Source: an uncultured delta proteobacterium
GTDB taxonomy: Bacteria; Desulfobacterota; Desulfobulbia; Desulfobulbales; Desulfocapsaceae
NCBI GenBank assembly: GCA_903901335.1
Contig: CAIUQR010000122.1
Span: forward strand, 1 to 48,247
Length of the DNA stretch: 48,247 bases
Reading direction: 5' to 3'
The notes under the pieces are model-generated. The model was not told the origin of the DNA. It did no database searches and saw only the letters and a list, made by a program, of their open reading frames with translations. Of the stretch, positions 7,715 through 15,216 are shown piece by piece. Each line of letters starts with the position of its first letter. Position 1 is the first letter of the stretch. The translations under genes were made by a program, and so were the position numbers.

Positions 7715-8098
7715 TCAATGCAAAGATTCTTCCGATTTAAATAGTGAGTTGTCTTTGATGAACTGGTCAAGCTGTTGGTGCTGGCGGCTGGTGATATTCT
7801 GGAATTCCAGGCTGAAATGCATGATCATAGTCGATGTGAAAGCACCGGATATGGTCTTTTTACTGCTTCGCACCATCCGGCAATGAAGACTTTCAATGGA
7901 GGTTCCGAGTTCACAATTCAGAAGCTCTATCTCGGTGATTGCGATCAACGGTTTATCGGTGCTTGTCAGACACTTACAGGCCATGCCGCTTTTGCTGATG
8001 TCAATTACCTCTGCCAGAATATCCTGGTTAACGGACAGAACATCTTTATTCACCCTGTAACGAGGGTTTCTCCTTCGTTCATGATGCGCTGTGTTCAT
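7715..8098 (-). CDS. PilZ domain protein
   Basis: The 127-residue protein is essentially one PilZ domain. ERRRNPRYRV near residues 7-16 gives the RxxxR c-di-GMP-binding motif, and VIDISKSGMACKC gives D/N-x-S-x-x-G, followed by a beta barrel. The start at 8098 (MNTAHHERRR) has GGAGG 5 bases upstream; the open frame continues 49 codons further but without family similarity. It probably forms a unit with the MotA-like gene 113 bases downstream, which fits a YcgR-like cue that PilZ proteins can act on motor components. Confidence 0.8.
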   Translation of the reverse strand: MNTAHHERRRNPRYRVNKDVLSVNQDILAEVIDISKSGMACKCLTSTDKPLIAITEIELLNCELGTSIESLHCRMVRSSKKTISGAFTSTMIMHFSLEFQNITSRQHQQLDQFIKDNSLFKSEESLH

Positions 8099-8352
8099 TA
8101 AAACCTCCGGAAGTGCGGGTAAACAGTTTGATACCAAAGGGTTGGGACGATGTTGCCAGGAAAAATCTGCTGTCCACAGAAGGTTGCCGCAGCTGTCGGT
8201 ATCTTCCTTAGTTTCCATTATAGGAGGGGCGATTAGATATTTCAATGGCTGGAGCCATTAAAAGGTATCGATTAACGACAAGGGATTGAAGTACGGTTGA
8301 TTACGGTGCTCGGTCTGAGGCCGTAGAAAAAGCGATGGATTTTATTTTGCGT

Positions 8353-9024
8353 TCACTTGTGATTGTTCAGAAGAGTCAAGGCCTTGTTGAGATTGAAGCG
8401 AATTATCCGTTTCTGGATGGGATCGAGTGTGGCGAATTCAATGGTGTTTTCCTTGAGGGTAAGGCCTTCGGTTGTCTGCTGGATGTATTTTGAGTGCTGC
8501 ATTGAATGTTTCGTTTCCTGATAATCCTTGGCGATTGCGCTTGTGCGGGTATCAATATCGGCAATCTTCCACTTGCCGTCTTCTCTGACCAACGTCACAA
8601 GATCCTTGAGAAATTTTTTGTCGCTCCTGTCCATTAAACGTGTCAGAATCCTGCCTGACCCCTGAGGGCTCACCCTGATCGAAACATGAATCGTGTTTTG
8701 TCCGAGACAGGGGAACCAGAATCCGTCTCTCCGGGCCTCGATGGTATATTGGGCGGTGTTGATCAGGCTGAAGTGATTCAGGAGTGCTGTTTCCAGAGAA
8801 AACTGGTGGGTTATCGGGTCGTTGACATTGTCGAATTTTTGATTGTAGGTAAAGCTGCAAAGTGGTGTGTTGGAGTCATACCGCTGACCCGCGATATTGT
8901 CGAAATACCTCTTCACCGTCGTTTGCGCCCTGTCGTTTTCTCCAAGCAGGGAGATATATGATATTCCGGCGACCATCGAGAAGAGCAGACCGAAGCCCAG
9001 TATTTTGAAAATGTTTTTCCCCAT
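8353..9024 (-). CDS. membrane-anchored protein of unknown function (NTF2-like?)
   Basis: The 223-residue product has an N-terminal hydrophobic segment at about residues 8-28 (a signal anchor, with no clear cleavage site), followed by a periplasmic domain. The pattern of about 120 residues ending LVTLVREDGKWKIADIDTR looks like the SnoaL/NTF2-like or DUF4878-type fold often found on lipoproteins. I do not recognise a specific family. AGAGGA precedes the ATG at 9024. The gene lies downstream of the MITE-like element that separates it from the ZntB/CorA gene. Confidence 0.6.
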   Translation of the reverse strand: MGKNIFKILGFGLLFSMVAGISYISLLGENDRAQTTVKRYFDNIAGQRYDSNTPLCSFTYNQKFDNVNDPITHQFSLETALLNHFSLINTAQYTIEARRDGFWFPCLGQNTIHVSIRVSPQGSGRILTRLMDRSDKKFLKDLVTLVREDGKWKIADIDTRTSAIAKDYQETKHSMQHSKYIQQTTEGLTLKENTIEFATLDPIQKRIIRFNLNKALTLLNNHK

Positions 9025-9119
9025 TTTTCCTCTTTATTGTTGTAAAAAACGGCGGCAGCAGATCAGTTCACTGCAAAACACCATACAGGCATTTCCTGAA
9101 TTTTTCCATGGCTACTTTA

Positions 9120-9301
9120 AGAGCTTATCCGTACATAAAACTTTAGAGTTCGCATCCGGCTTTTGGCCGCCTTTGATCGCTCCTCAATCGCAAAATCCTC
9201 ACCGTAGCGCTGCTACGCTTCCGGTTTTGTTCAATCGTCGCGATCAAATACGTCTCAAAATCCGGCGCGATCCCCTGAAAGCTTAATTACGGATAAGCTC
9301 T
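9120..9301. mobile_element. MITE-like palindromic element, 182 bp
   Basis: The ends AGAGCTTATCCGTA (9120-9133) and TACGGATAAGCTCT (9288-9301) are exact 14-bp terminal inverted repeats. The similarity continues inward imperfectly (AAACTTTAGAG against AAGCTTTCAGG). The interior is itself an imperfect palindrome around CGTAGC-GCT-GCTACG, flanked by GATCGC/GCGATC blocks. No ORF is present. The size, terminal repeats and foldback structure fit a non-autonomous MITE or large REP-like unit. The right terminus supplies the TAG stop of the neighbouring transporter gene. The rest of the gap 9025-9299 shows nothing else. Confidence 0.75.
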
Positions 9302-10274
9302 AAATCCATTTTTTCCGCCGGAAAATCCATAACTGGAAGAGGACGATGATCAACAGACAGAGGCAGAATATCGTGAAGGCCTGTTTGTTTTCGGCACCGG
9401 GTATGCCACCGATATTAATACCTAAAAGTCCCGTCAGAAAGCTCAACGGCAGGAAAATGGAGGCCATCACGGAGAGGATATAGATCCGCCGATTGATGGA
9501 GTCGGACAATCTCCCGACGAATTCCTCGTGGAGAATGGCGGCCCGATCTCTGATCGAATCGAGGTTCTCGACAAACCGGGTAATATGATCCGAGACCTCC
9601 CGGAGCCGGATTTTATCATCCTCAGCCAGCCAGGTGATCTTTTTCATCTGGAGTGTAGTCATGGCATCCCGCTGCGGGGCGATATACCGGCGCAGCTCAA
9701 TGACCTGACGCCGTATTGAACCGAGACGCAGGCGCAATTCCTGGCTATCCGAAAGGAGCACCTCCTCTTCAAGTCTGTCGGCATCATCTTCGACCTCCTG
9801 GATCACCAGGCTCATCTGGGCAAGAAGACGTGCTGAGATTTCAACAAGAAAATCCCCGGCATTTTTTGGACCCTTGCCCCGGCTGATATCATCGCTGAGT
9901 TCCTCCACCGACAGCAGCCTCCTTTTTCCGGTACTGATAACCCTGTCCTTATCCGCCCAGATCCGCAGGGACACCATGTCCTCCGGGTCTGAGCCGGGGT
10001 TCCGGTTGATACCTCGAAGCGAAATGAGCAATCCGTCATCGATATCGTTCACGCGCGGCCGGGTCTCTTCGGTCAACAGCGCTTCTACAATTATTTCGCT
10101 GAGCCCGCTTTCCTCCTGGAGCCACTGCCGGGCATCCTGGTCGGTATAGTTCAGATGGACCCAGAGGAGCCCCGGCGATGGTTGCCCGCCTGCACTTTCA
10201 GTTCGGTTGATTTCCTTTCCTCTGCCGGATTGATCGATATGGTAAGCTATCTGGAATTTATGCGTGTTATCCAT
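9300..10274 (-). CDS. ZntB/CorA-family metal transporter
   Basis: The 324-residue protein has a cytosolic alpha/beta domain (1-150), a long helical funnel (about 150-260) and two C-terminal membrane helices. Between the helices the pore signature reads GINIGGIPG, the ZntB form (GxNxGGxPG) rather than the CorA GMNF. ZntB-type proteins move zinc or other divalent cations. The length matches ZntB (about 325). The final codon is followed by a TAG lying at the end of the MITE-like element, so the original 3' end may have been altered. No clear ribosome binding site precedes 10274. Confidence 0.88.
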   Translation of the reverse strand: MDNTHKFQIAYHIDQSGRGKEINRTESAGGQPSPGLLWVHLNYTDQDARQWLQEESGLSEIIVEALLTEETRPRVNDIDDGLLISLRGINRNPGSDPEDMVSLRIWADKDRVISTGKRRLLSVEELSDDISRGKGPKNAGDFLVEISARLLAQMSLVIQEVEDDADRLEEEVLLSDSQELRLRLGSIRRQVIELRRYIAPQRDAMTTLQMKKITWLAEDDKIRLREVSDHITRFVENLDSIRDRAAILHEEFVGRLSDSINRRIYILSVMASIFLPLSFLTGLLGINIGGIPGAENKQAFTIFCLCLLIIVLFQLWIFRRKKWI

Positions 10275-10333
10275 ATGATGTAGCTCGTTTTTTGGGAGAG
10301 CGTTGTTGGCGGGGCATCTTATCTGATGGGACC

Positions 10334-10903
10334 TCAGGCGCTTCTGCCATTTTTGAGGATGGCGGTCTTGCTGAAAAAGACCTTCGGTCCTTTCGTGACG
10401 GCAAATCCGGTGTGTCTGGCTATATCCAGAGTCTTTTCAAAATCGGACCGGGAGACATGAAGCGGCGGTTCCACGATGAGCATCCTCCCGCCGGGTTTCA
10501 GAATCGTTGCTATCTCACTGAAAAAGGATTCCTTGTCCGGAATTTCATGGACCATGTAGAAGGCCAGAGCAAAATCGATTTGATCTGATATGCCGATCGC
10601 GCTCTCGCTGCATTGGTGCAGGGTGATTCGGTCTTCAAGCTCGGATCGCCTGATTTTTTCCCGTACTTTTGCCAGCATGCCCTGTTGGAGGTCGACAGCA
10701 ATCACCCGGCCTGAACGGCCAACCAGCCGGGCCATGTCCAGGGTAAAGAATCCCGGACCACAGCCGAGGTCAAGGGCCGTCATTCCCTCGTTGATATAGG
10801 GCTCAAGGATTATCCGGGGATTCTGCAGCCACCTGCGGATTGCCATGTCGAGGCTCCCGGCAAGTTCGACGGGACAGACGCGATTCTTTCTTTCAGGTTT
10901 CAT
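10334..10903 (-). CDS. class I SAM-dependent methyltransferase
   Basis: The 189-residue product (from the ATG at 10903) has motif I ALDLGCGPGFFTLDMA, an acidic motif II VIAVDLQQGML, motif III-like IDFALAFYMVHEIPD, and LKPGGRMLIVEPP. This is a complete Rossmann methyltransferase core of the UbiE/Methyltransf_11 type. The substrate is unknown. A TTG at 10954 would add 17 residues; neither start has a strong Shine-Dalgarno. It lies 128 bases after the 105-aa nif-associated gene on the same strand, and whether it belongs to the nif transcript is unclear. Confidence 0.85.
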   Translation of the reverse strand: MKPERKNRVCPVELAGSLDMAIRRWLQNPRIILEPYINEGMTALDLGCGPGFFTLDMARLVGRSGRVIAVDLQQGMLAKVREKIRRSELEDRITLHQCSESAIGISDQIDFALAFYMVHEIPDKESFFSEIATILKPGGRMLIVEPPLHVSRSDFEKTLDIARHTGFAVTKGPKVFFSKTAILKNGRSA

Positions 10904-11031
10904 AGATTCAATTGACGAGCGGAGATCTTGCCATTGTATGCCGGGCCGGCACAAGCGGCGGAAGTCACTCTTAAACGATCAATGATACCACAATCGCTAT
11001 GGAAAATGCACTGTAAAAGGCCGTGAATCTC

Positions 11032-11349
11032 TTATAGATGCCCTTCGAAAAACTGGAGCTGAAAATTTTCCTGGTGGTTATTCTGCGAAACCGTATAGGT
11101 CCCTTTTCTGTCGACCATAAACCGGTACTGCCGGCCACATTCCTTCAGAAGATTGGTGATATCGGCTCTTTTCTCCAAGGACGAATCCGTATGGAAGTAG
11201 AGCCAAACATCCTCACCGGATTTTCCCATCTGCAGCAGAAAGGCGTTGTGTTCAATAAAGATCAGATCATCGTAGGCATAGGTGATCTCGAATCCGATAC
11301 CATCCAGCATTTCTTTGATAATACCCAGGGGCTTGAGTGGTGGGCCCAT
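11032..11349 (-). CDS. conserved-looking 105-aa protein at the end of the nif operon, function unknown
   Basis: I do not recognise this protein. It is a soluble alpha/beta product with alternating strands (IGFEITYAYDDLIFIEHNAF, EDVWLYFHTD, YRFMVDRKGTYTVSQ) and no Cys cluster or membrane segment. A strong GGAGGAAACA site precedes the ATG at 11349. It follows the HEPN-like gene by 49 bases on the same strand and is most simply the last gene of the nifH operon, so it may be a small nitrogenase-related accessory protein. Confidence 0.65.
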   Translation of the reverse strand: MGPPLKPLGIIKEMLDGIGFEITYAYDDLIFIEHNAFLLQMGKSGEDVWLYFHTDSSLEKRADITNLLKECGRQYRFMVDRKGTYTVSQNNHQENFQLQFFEGHL

Positions 11350-11398
11350 TGTTTCCTCCAGAGGTGGTGGTCGTGGTGCATATTCGGATCAGGTGAAT

Positions 11399-11797
11399 TC
11401 AATTGGTAAGGTGCGGCGCCAGAAAATCGCTGATCTTCTGGCCGATGGCAAGAATGACCTCGGTATCTTCCTGGGTCGGTATCCTGACCGAGTAGGCCTC
11501 CAGATCACATATCTCCTGGAACGAGTCCAGATAGCGGAGCTTTTCGGCGAGTTCCGGCTGGCTGCCGGCATGCCGTTCCAGGGCGGTGAGTAGATCGCCC
11601 ATGGTGTGATTTTCGGCCAGATCCCCGTTCTTCATCAGATAGGCCATGATCAGCTTCTCAATGGCCATTCCGGTCAAGTTGTAGAGGATCTCCGGGGTGA
11701 AATGTTTCTTGTTCTTTTTTCTGGCCATCAGGGCAGTGTGCAGAAACTGCTCCCCATCGCGTCGATACTCCTGCCAGTTTGTGATCTGGACCATCAT
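11399..11797 (-). CDS. HEPN-like protein of the nif operon
   Basis: The 132-residue all-helical product has FTPEILYNLTGMAIEKLIMA followed by ENHTMGDLLTALE. This resembles the HEPN-fold layout (a long helix with an EK motif, then an H-x-L/D-L segment). The catalytic R-x4-6-H of HEPN RNases is not seen, so it is probably not an RNase. The ATG overlaps the GNAT stop (ATGA-type, 4 bases) with GGAGG upstream, so the two are translationally coupled. It may be a helical scaffold or chaperone for nitrogenase assembly, by position only. Confidence 0.6.
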   Translation of the reverse strand: MMVQITNWQEYRRDGEQFLHTALMARKKNKKHFTPEILYNLTGMAIEKLIMAYLMKNGDLAENHTMGDLLTALERHAGSQPELAEKLRYLDSFQEICDLEAYSVRIPTQEDTEVILAIGQKISDFLAPHLTN

Positions 11798-12261
11798 CTA
11801 AAGGCCTCCGTGTATGTCCGTAAAGCGATCAAGCTGGTACTCTGCCAGCCAAGTTTTTGATAAAATCCCAGCGCCTTTTTGTTATTGCGGTCGGCCAGGA
11901 GCTGGAGACGGGAAATACCGCGTTCCATGGCCCAGTTGCTCAGTGCACGAAGGAGTCGACTGCCGACGCCTCGGCATTGCCGGTTACTCTTCACGACCAC
12001 ATCCTCGACCAGGAGGGCCAGCCCCCCTTCGGCCGTTGAGACCGTCACCTGGCCCGAGCACATGCCGATGACCTCTCCTTCATCCTCCGCCACCAGGATG
12101 CAGCAGGCCGGATTGTTCATCATCAGCTCCAGCCCCCTGCGTTGTCGGGCCGCATCGGCATGAAAGTCTTCTTCAACGGCAAAAAGCAGTTCCAGGAGCG
12201 TCGTGAGGACGGCGATATCTCCTGGAACTGCCGGGCGAACTTCTATGTGTGTATCAGTCAT
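11794..12261 (-). CDS. GNAT-family N-acetyltransferase
   Basis: The 155-residue product shows GNAT motif A around VEDVVVKSNRQCRGVGSRLL (the Q/R-x-x-G-x-G acetyl-CoA pyrophosphate loop) and motif B NKKALGFYQKLGW. It acetylates an unknown amine, possibly a protein. It starts 6 bases after the ferredoxin gene and overlaps the HEPN-like gene by 4 bases, so it is firmly within the nif transcript. The function in nitrogen fixation is inferred only from this location. Confidence 0.85.
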   Translation of the reverse strand: MTDTHIEVRPAVPGDIAVLTTLLELLFAVEEDFHADAARQRRGLELMMNNPACCILVAEDEGEVIGMCSGQVTVSTAEGGLALLVEDVVVKSNRQCRGVGSRLLRALSNWAMERGISRLQLLADRNNKKALGFYQKLGWQSTSLIALRTYTEAFR

Positions 12262-12267
12262 CGGAGA

Positions 12268-12570
12268 CTACTCAATCAGATACTCCGCTGCCGGTTCACC
12301 ATCTTCCAGACCATCCAGGATTGCATCGATGGCCTCCTGACTGTCGACACCCTTGAACCACCAGTTCTGCGGCTGGATGACCATGACCGGGCCCGCTTCG
12401 CATTGCTTCAGGCAGCCGGTGGAGACGACCTGCATATCAAGCCCCCGATCCAGGATTTCCTCTTCGATATATTGGAGGAAGCCGTCGTTTTTCTTGTGAC
12501 AGATGCCTTTCGGGTCTCCCTTCACTCTAAAGCTTTGACATACAAGTATTTGTTTTTCAGGTAGTGCCAT
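12268..12570 (-). CDS. thioredoxin-like [2Fe-2S] ferredoxin
   Basis: The 100-residue protein has Cys11, Cys24, Cys53 and Cys57, the spacing of the thioredoxin-fold [2Fe-2S] ferredoxins (Clostridium pasteurianum / Aquifex type). ILVCQSFRVKGDPKGIC supplies the first pair and STGCLKQCEAGPV the second. The clostridial homologue is known to interact with the nitrogenase MoFe protein, which fits this location 27 bases downstream of the NifB-like gene in the nif operon. AGAAAGGA precedes the ATG at 12570. It probably acts in electron or redox traffic for nitrogenase or its maturation. Confidence 0.92.
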   Translation of the reverse strand: MALPEKQILVCQSFRVKGDPKGICHKKNDGFLQYIEEEILDRGLDMQVVSTGCLKQCEAGPVMVIQPQNWWFKGVDSQEAIDAILDGLEDGEPAAEYLIE

Positions 12571-12597
12571 GATTGATTCCTTTCTTTGGTAATGCCG

Positions 12598-13752
12598 TTA
12601 CTTACGGCTCTTTTTCTTTTTTTTGCCGCCGCCGTAGAGGACATCGACGGTGCCTTCAATGGTATCGTCTGTAATCAGGACCCTGATTCCCGCCTGGCCC
12701 AGAATTTTCCTGGGGTTTTCACCGGCACTTGCGGCCAGCAGGACGAAACAGTCGGGCAGGATGTCGGCCAGTGTTTCCCAACGCGATCCGCCCCCGCCCG
12801 GTTCGGGTGCCGGTCTGCTCTCCAGAAGGCAGGCCAGACCATCTTCCCGCGGCCCATAGATTAAAACCCGGATGGCCTCGCCCAGATGCAGATCGACATC
12901 CATACCGTTTGAACTGACCACGGCCACATTGGGTCTCTTCCTGGTTGGCTTTGGCAAACCGGGTCGTACATCCTGATGACATCCTGTAGCCGGTTCCGGT
13001 TGGTGTTCGGCGGAGACGGTGATATACCGGGAGGCGCTTTTACGCACAATCTCCATCATTTCTTTATCCGGTGGTGCCAAATTGATCTCCGCCCCTTCCT
13101 CAGGCCGGTACGGGCAGAGAATCATATTTTCGGCCCCCAGATCCGCCATCAGATGGGCAATCGCTTCAACGTGATCCGTATTATTTTCCGGATAGACTGT
13201 TGTGACGATACTGACTTTCATCCCGGCGTCCTTAAAGGCCCGTACTGCTTTTTTCTGTTCGGCAACCAGTATCTTCGCAGCATCCTGCAGCCGAATTGTC
13301 TTGAATCCCGGTCGGATCCAGGCATAGAGCTTTTCCAGAATATCTTCCGTCACCGCATTGACCAGCAGATCAGCGTGGGTCACTCCGACCTTTGACAGAG
13401 TATCGGCATATTTTTCCCCACCGATCCCAAGTGTTTTGATGGAGAGCGGTATTTCGGGAAAGCGCTGATGGATCAGCATCAGGGTTTCCAGGGTAGGCTC
13501 GATATAGGCGAGCGGATCTCCGGGTCCGGAGAGGCTGATGCGATCTATTGTTTCTCCCTGTTCCACGAACACCGCTATCTTGTCCAGAGCCTCCTGAGGT
13601 GCTAAATGCATGGCAGGCTCCGGATTCATCGAGGCGAAACGAATTCTGGCATTTATGCGGGGTGCCGCAGGAAGTTCCACTATCCGTTTGTTTCCAATGG
13701 AGGCGCCGGTACAGCAGCAAGAAGCTGAATTTTTAGCAATTGTAGTCTTCAT
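12598..13752 (-). CDS. NifB-like protein lacking radical-SAM cysteines, with NifX-like C-terminus
   Basis: The 384-residue product aligns along its length with the NifB encoded at 2919-4196. The NifB cluster motif APKCNIKCNFC is replaced by APRINARIRFA (residues 30-40): all three SAM-cluster cysteines are Ile, Ile and Ala. The GPGDP loop survives (residues 76-80), and a NifX/NafY-like domain occupies roughly 270-375 (VAVVSSNGMDVDLHLGEA). The NifB CTRCRADAVG motif is also gone. The protein therefore cannot do radical-SAM chemistry by the normal route and may carry or chaperone cofactor precursors. The start at 13752 (MKTTIA, GAGG upstream) replaces a 49-codon upstream extension. It lies 70 bases after nifK. 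The frame is intact, so it is not an obvious pseudogene. Confidence 0.88.
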   Translation of the reverse strand: MKTTIAKNSASCCCTGASIGNKRIVELPAAPRINARIRFASMNPEPAMHLAPQEALDKIAVFVEQGETIDRISLSGPGDPLAYIEPTLETLMLIHQRFPEIPLSIKTLGIGGEKYADTLSKVGVTHADLLVNAVTEDILEKLYAWIRPGFKTIRLQDAAKILVAEQKKAVRAFKDAGMKVSIVTTVYPENNTDHVEAIAHLMADLGAENMILCPYRPEEGAEINLAPPDKEMMEIVRKSASRYITVSAEHQPEPATGCHQDVRPGLPKPTRKRPNVAVVSSNGMDVDLHLGEAIRVLIYGPREDGLACLLESRPAPEPGGGGSRWETLADILPDCFVLLAASAGENPRKILGQAGIRVLITDDTIEGTVDVLYGGGKKKKKSRK

Positions 13753-13822
13753 CCTGATATCCTCGATTGGCTCTTGAGAACTACTCCCGCGGAAAGGGGG
13801 GGCTTGCCGCAGGAGCCGGGCC

Positions 13823-15196
13823 TTACATAACAAGCTCAAATGTTCGTTCCGGATCATCCCTGTCTTTCCGATCAAGCAGGGCGCTGAGAATCTTCTCAAG
13901 TAACCTTAAGGCCCCTTTATAGCCGACTGTCGGGAAATACTGATGCCCCTGCCGGTCCAGGATCGGGAAGCCCCAGCGGACCAGAGGGATATCCTCGTCC
14001 CTGGCGATATACTTGCAGTAGGTGTTACCGATCAGAAGATCTACCGGTTCGTTCTTGATCCACTGGTGGAGCAGGAACATGTCACCCCAGGCCTTGACCT
14101 TCACCTCGCAGGGCACATCCTTGGTCAGCTCTTTGATCCGAGCTTCAAATTTCTTCCCTGGTGTCCCCGTTATGACATAAGCCGGAATCATATCGATGGA
14201 GGTCAGAAACTCAACCATCGAGATCAGTTGGTCAGGATCACCGACCAGGGCGACACGCTTATGGTAGAAATACTGGTGCATATCCGAGATCAGATCTACC
14301 AGCTGGCCGCGTTCATAGGTCACCTCATCCGGCACGGTTGTTCCGGCGACGATCCTGAGCGCATCGATAAAACGATCGGTGGCCTTCAGGCCGAAGGGCA
14401 TATCGAGTACCGAGCAGGGGACCTTACACTTCGAATCCAGCCAGCGGGCCGCATCGGCTGAACACCATTCGCCCAGCGCCAGGGTGCCGATCGCGTCCCC
14501 GCAGCCCTTCAGCTCCTGGACCGTCGTCCCGCCTTTGGGAAACATGGTGTATTCGCCGGACAAGGGGCCGTCCAGGACACCGGAAGTATCCGGAAAGAGG
14601 GTGTAATCGACGCCGATCATCTCCGCCAGGCGTTTCAATTCCCGCATATCGGACGGCTCAACCCAACCGGGGATGATATTCACCTTGCCGTTTTTCTTGC
14701 CCGTAGGCGTTGCCATCCCCGCCATGGCTTTGACCATATTGGAAAAGCCGGTGACGTGGGAACCGACGTAGCTCGGGGTCGGTGCGCCGATGATATGCTT
14801 GCCTTTCGGGATCTTCCCCTCTTTTTCCGCCTTGATGGCGATCTGTTTCAGGTCATCACCGATGGTCTCAGACAGACAGGTCGTGTGTATGGCGATGATC
14901 TCAGGTTCATAGACCGTGAAAATATTTTCAATGGCCTGCAGGAGATTGGCCTGGCCGCCGAAAACGGAGGCGCCCTCGGTAAACGAGCTGGTCGCGGCCG
15001 ATATCGGCTCTTTATAGTGCCTGGTCAGGGTGCTCCGGTGATAGGCGCAGCATCCCTGTGAACCATGGCTGTGCGGAAGACAGCCATTGATGCCGAGCGA
15101 GGCGTACATCGCGCCGATGGGCTGGCAGGTCTTGGCCGGGTTGATCACCAGGGCGTTCCGTTCCATTATTTCTTTGGGTGTATGTCGTAGTAGCAT
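13823..15196 (-). CDS. nifK: nitrogenase molybdenum-iron protein beta chain NifK
   Basis: NifK forms the alpha2beta2 MoFe protein with NifD and shares the P-cluster. The P-cluster cysteines lie in AKTCQPIGAMYA, GSQGCCAYHRSTL and HTTCLSETIGDD. The 457-residue length, lacking the N-terminal extension of Azotobacter NifK, is typical of the group II/III (clostridial, Desulfobacterota, archaeal) enzymes. The start at 15196 (MLLRHTPKEIMERN) has AGGA 8 bases upstream and matches the family start; an upstream ATG at 15226 lies within the nifD 3' end. It follows nifD by 20 bases. Confidence 0.98.
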   Translation of the reverse strand: MLLRHTPKEIMERNALVINPAKTCQPIGAMYASLGINGCLPHSHGSQGCCAYHRSTLTRHYKEPISAATSSFTEGASVFGGQANLLQAIENIFTVYEPEIIAIHTTCLSETIGDDLKQIAIKAEKEGKIPKGKHIIGAPTPSYVGSHVTGFSNMVKAMAGMATPTGKKNGKVNIIPGWVEPSDMRELKRLAEMIGVDYTLFPDTSGVLDGPLSGEYTMFPKGGTTVQELKGCGDAIGTLALGEWCSADAARWLDSKCKVPCSVLDMPFGLKATDRFIDALRIVAGTTVPDEVTYERGQLVDLISDMHQYFYHKRVALVGDPDQLISMVEFLTSIDMIPAYVITGTPGKKFEARIKELTKDVPCEVKVKAWGDMFLLHQWIKNEPVDLLIGNTYCKYIARDEDIPLVRWGFPILDRQGHQYFPTVGYKGALRLLEKILSALLDRKDRDDPERTFELVM

Positions 15197-15216
15197 TGTC
15201 GTTTTCCTGGTATGGG

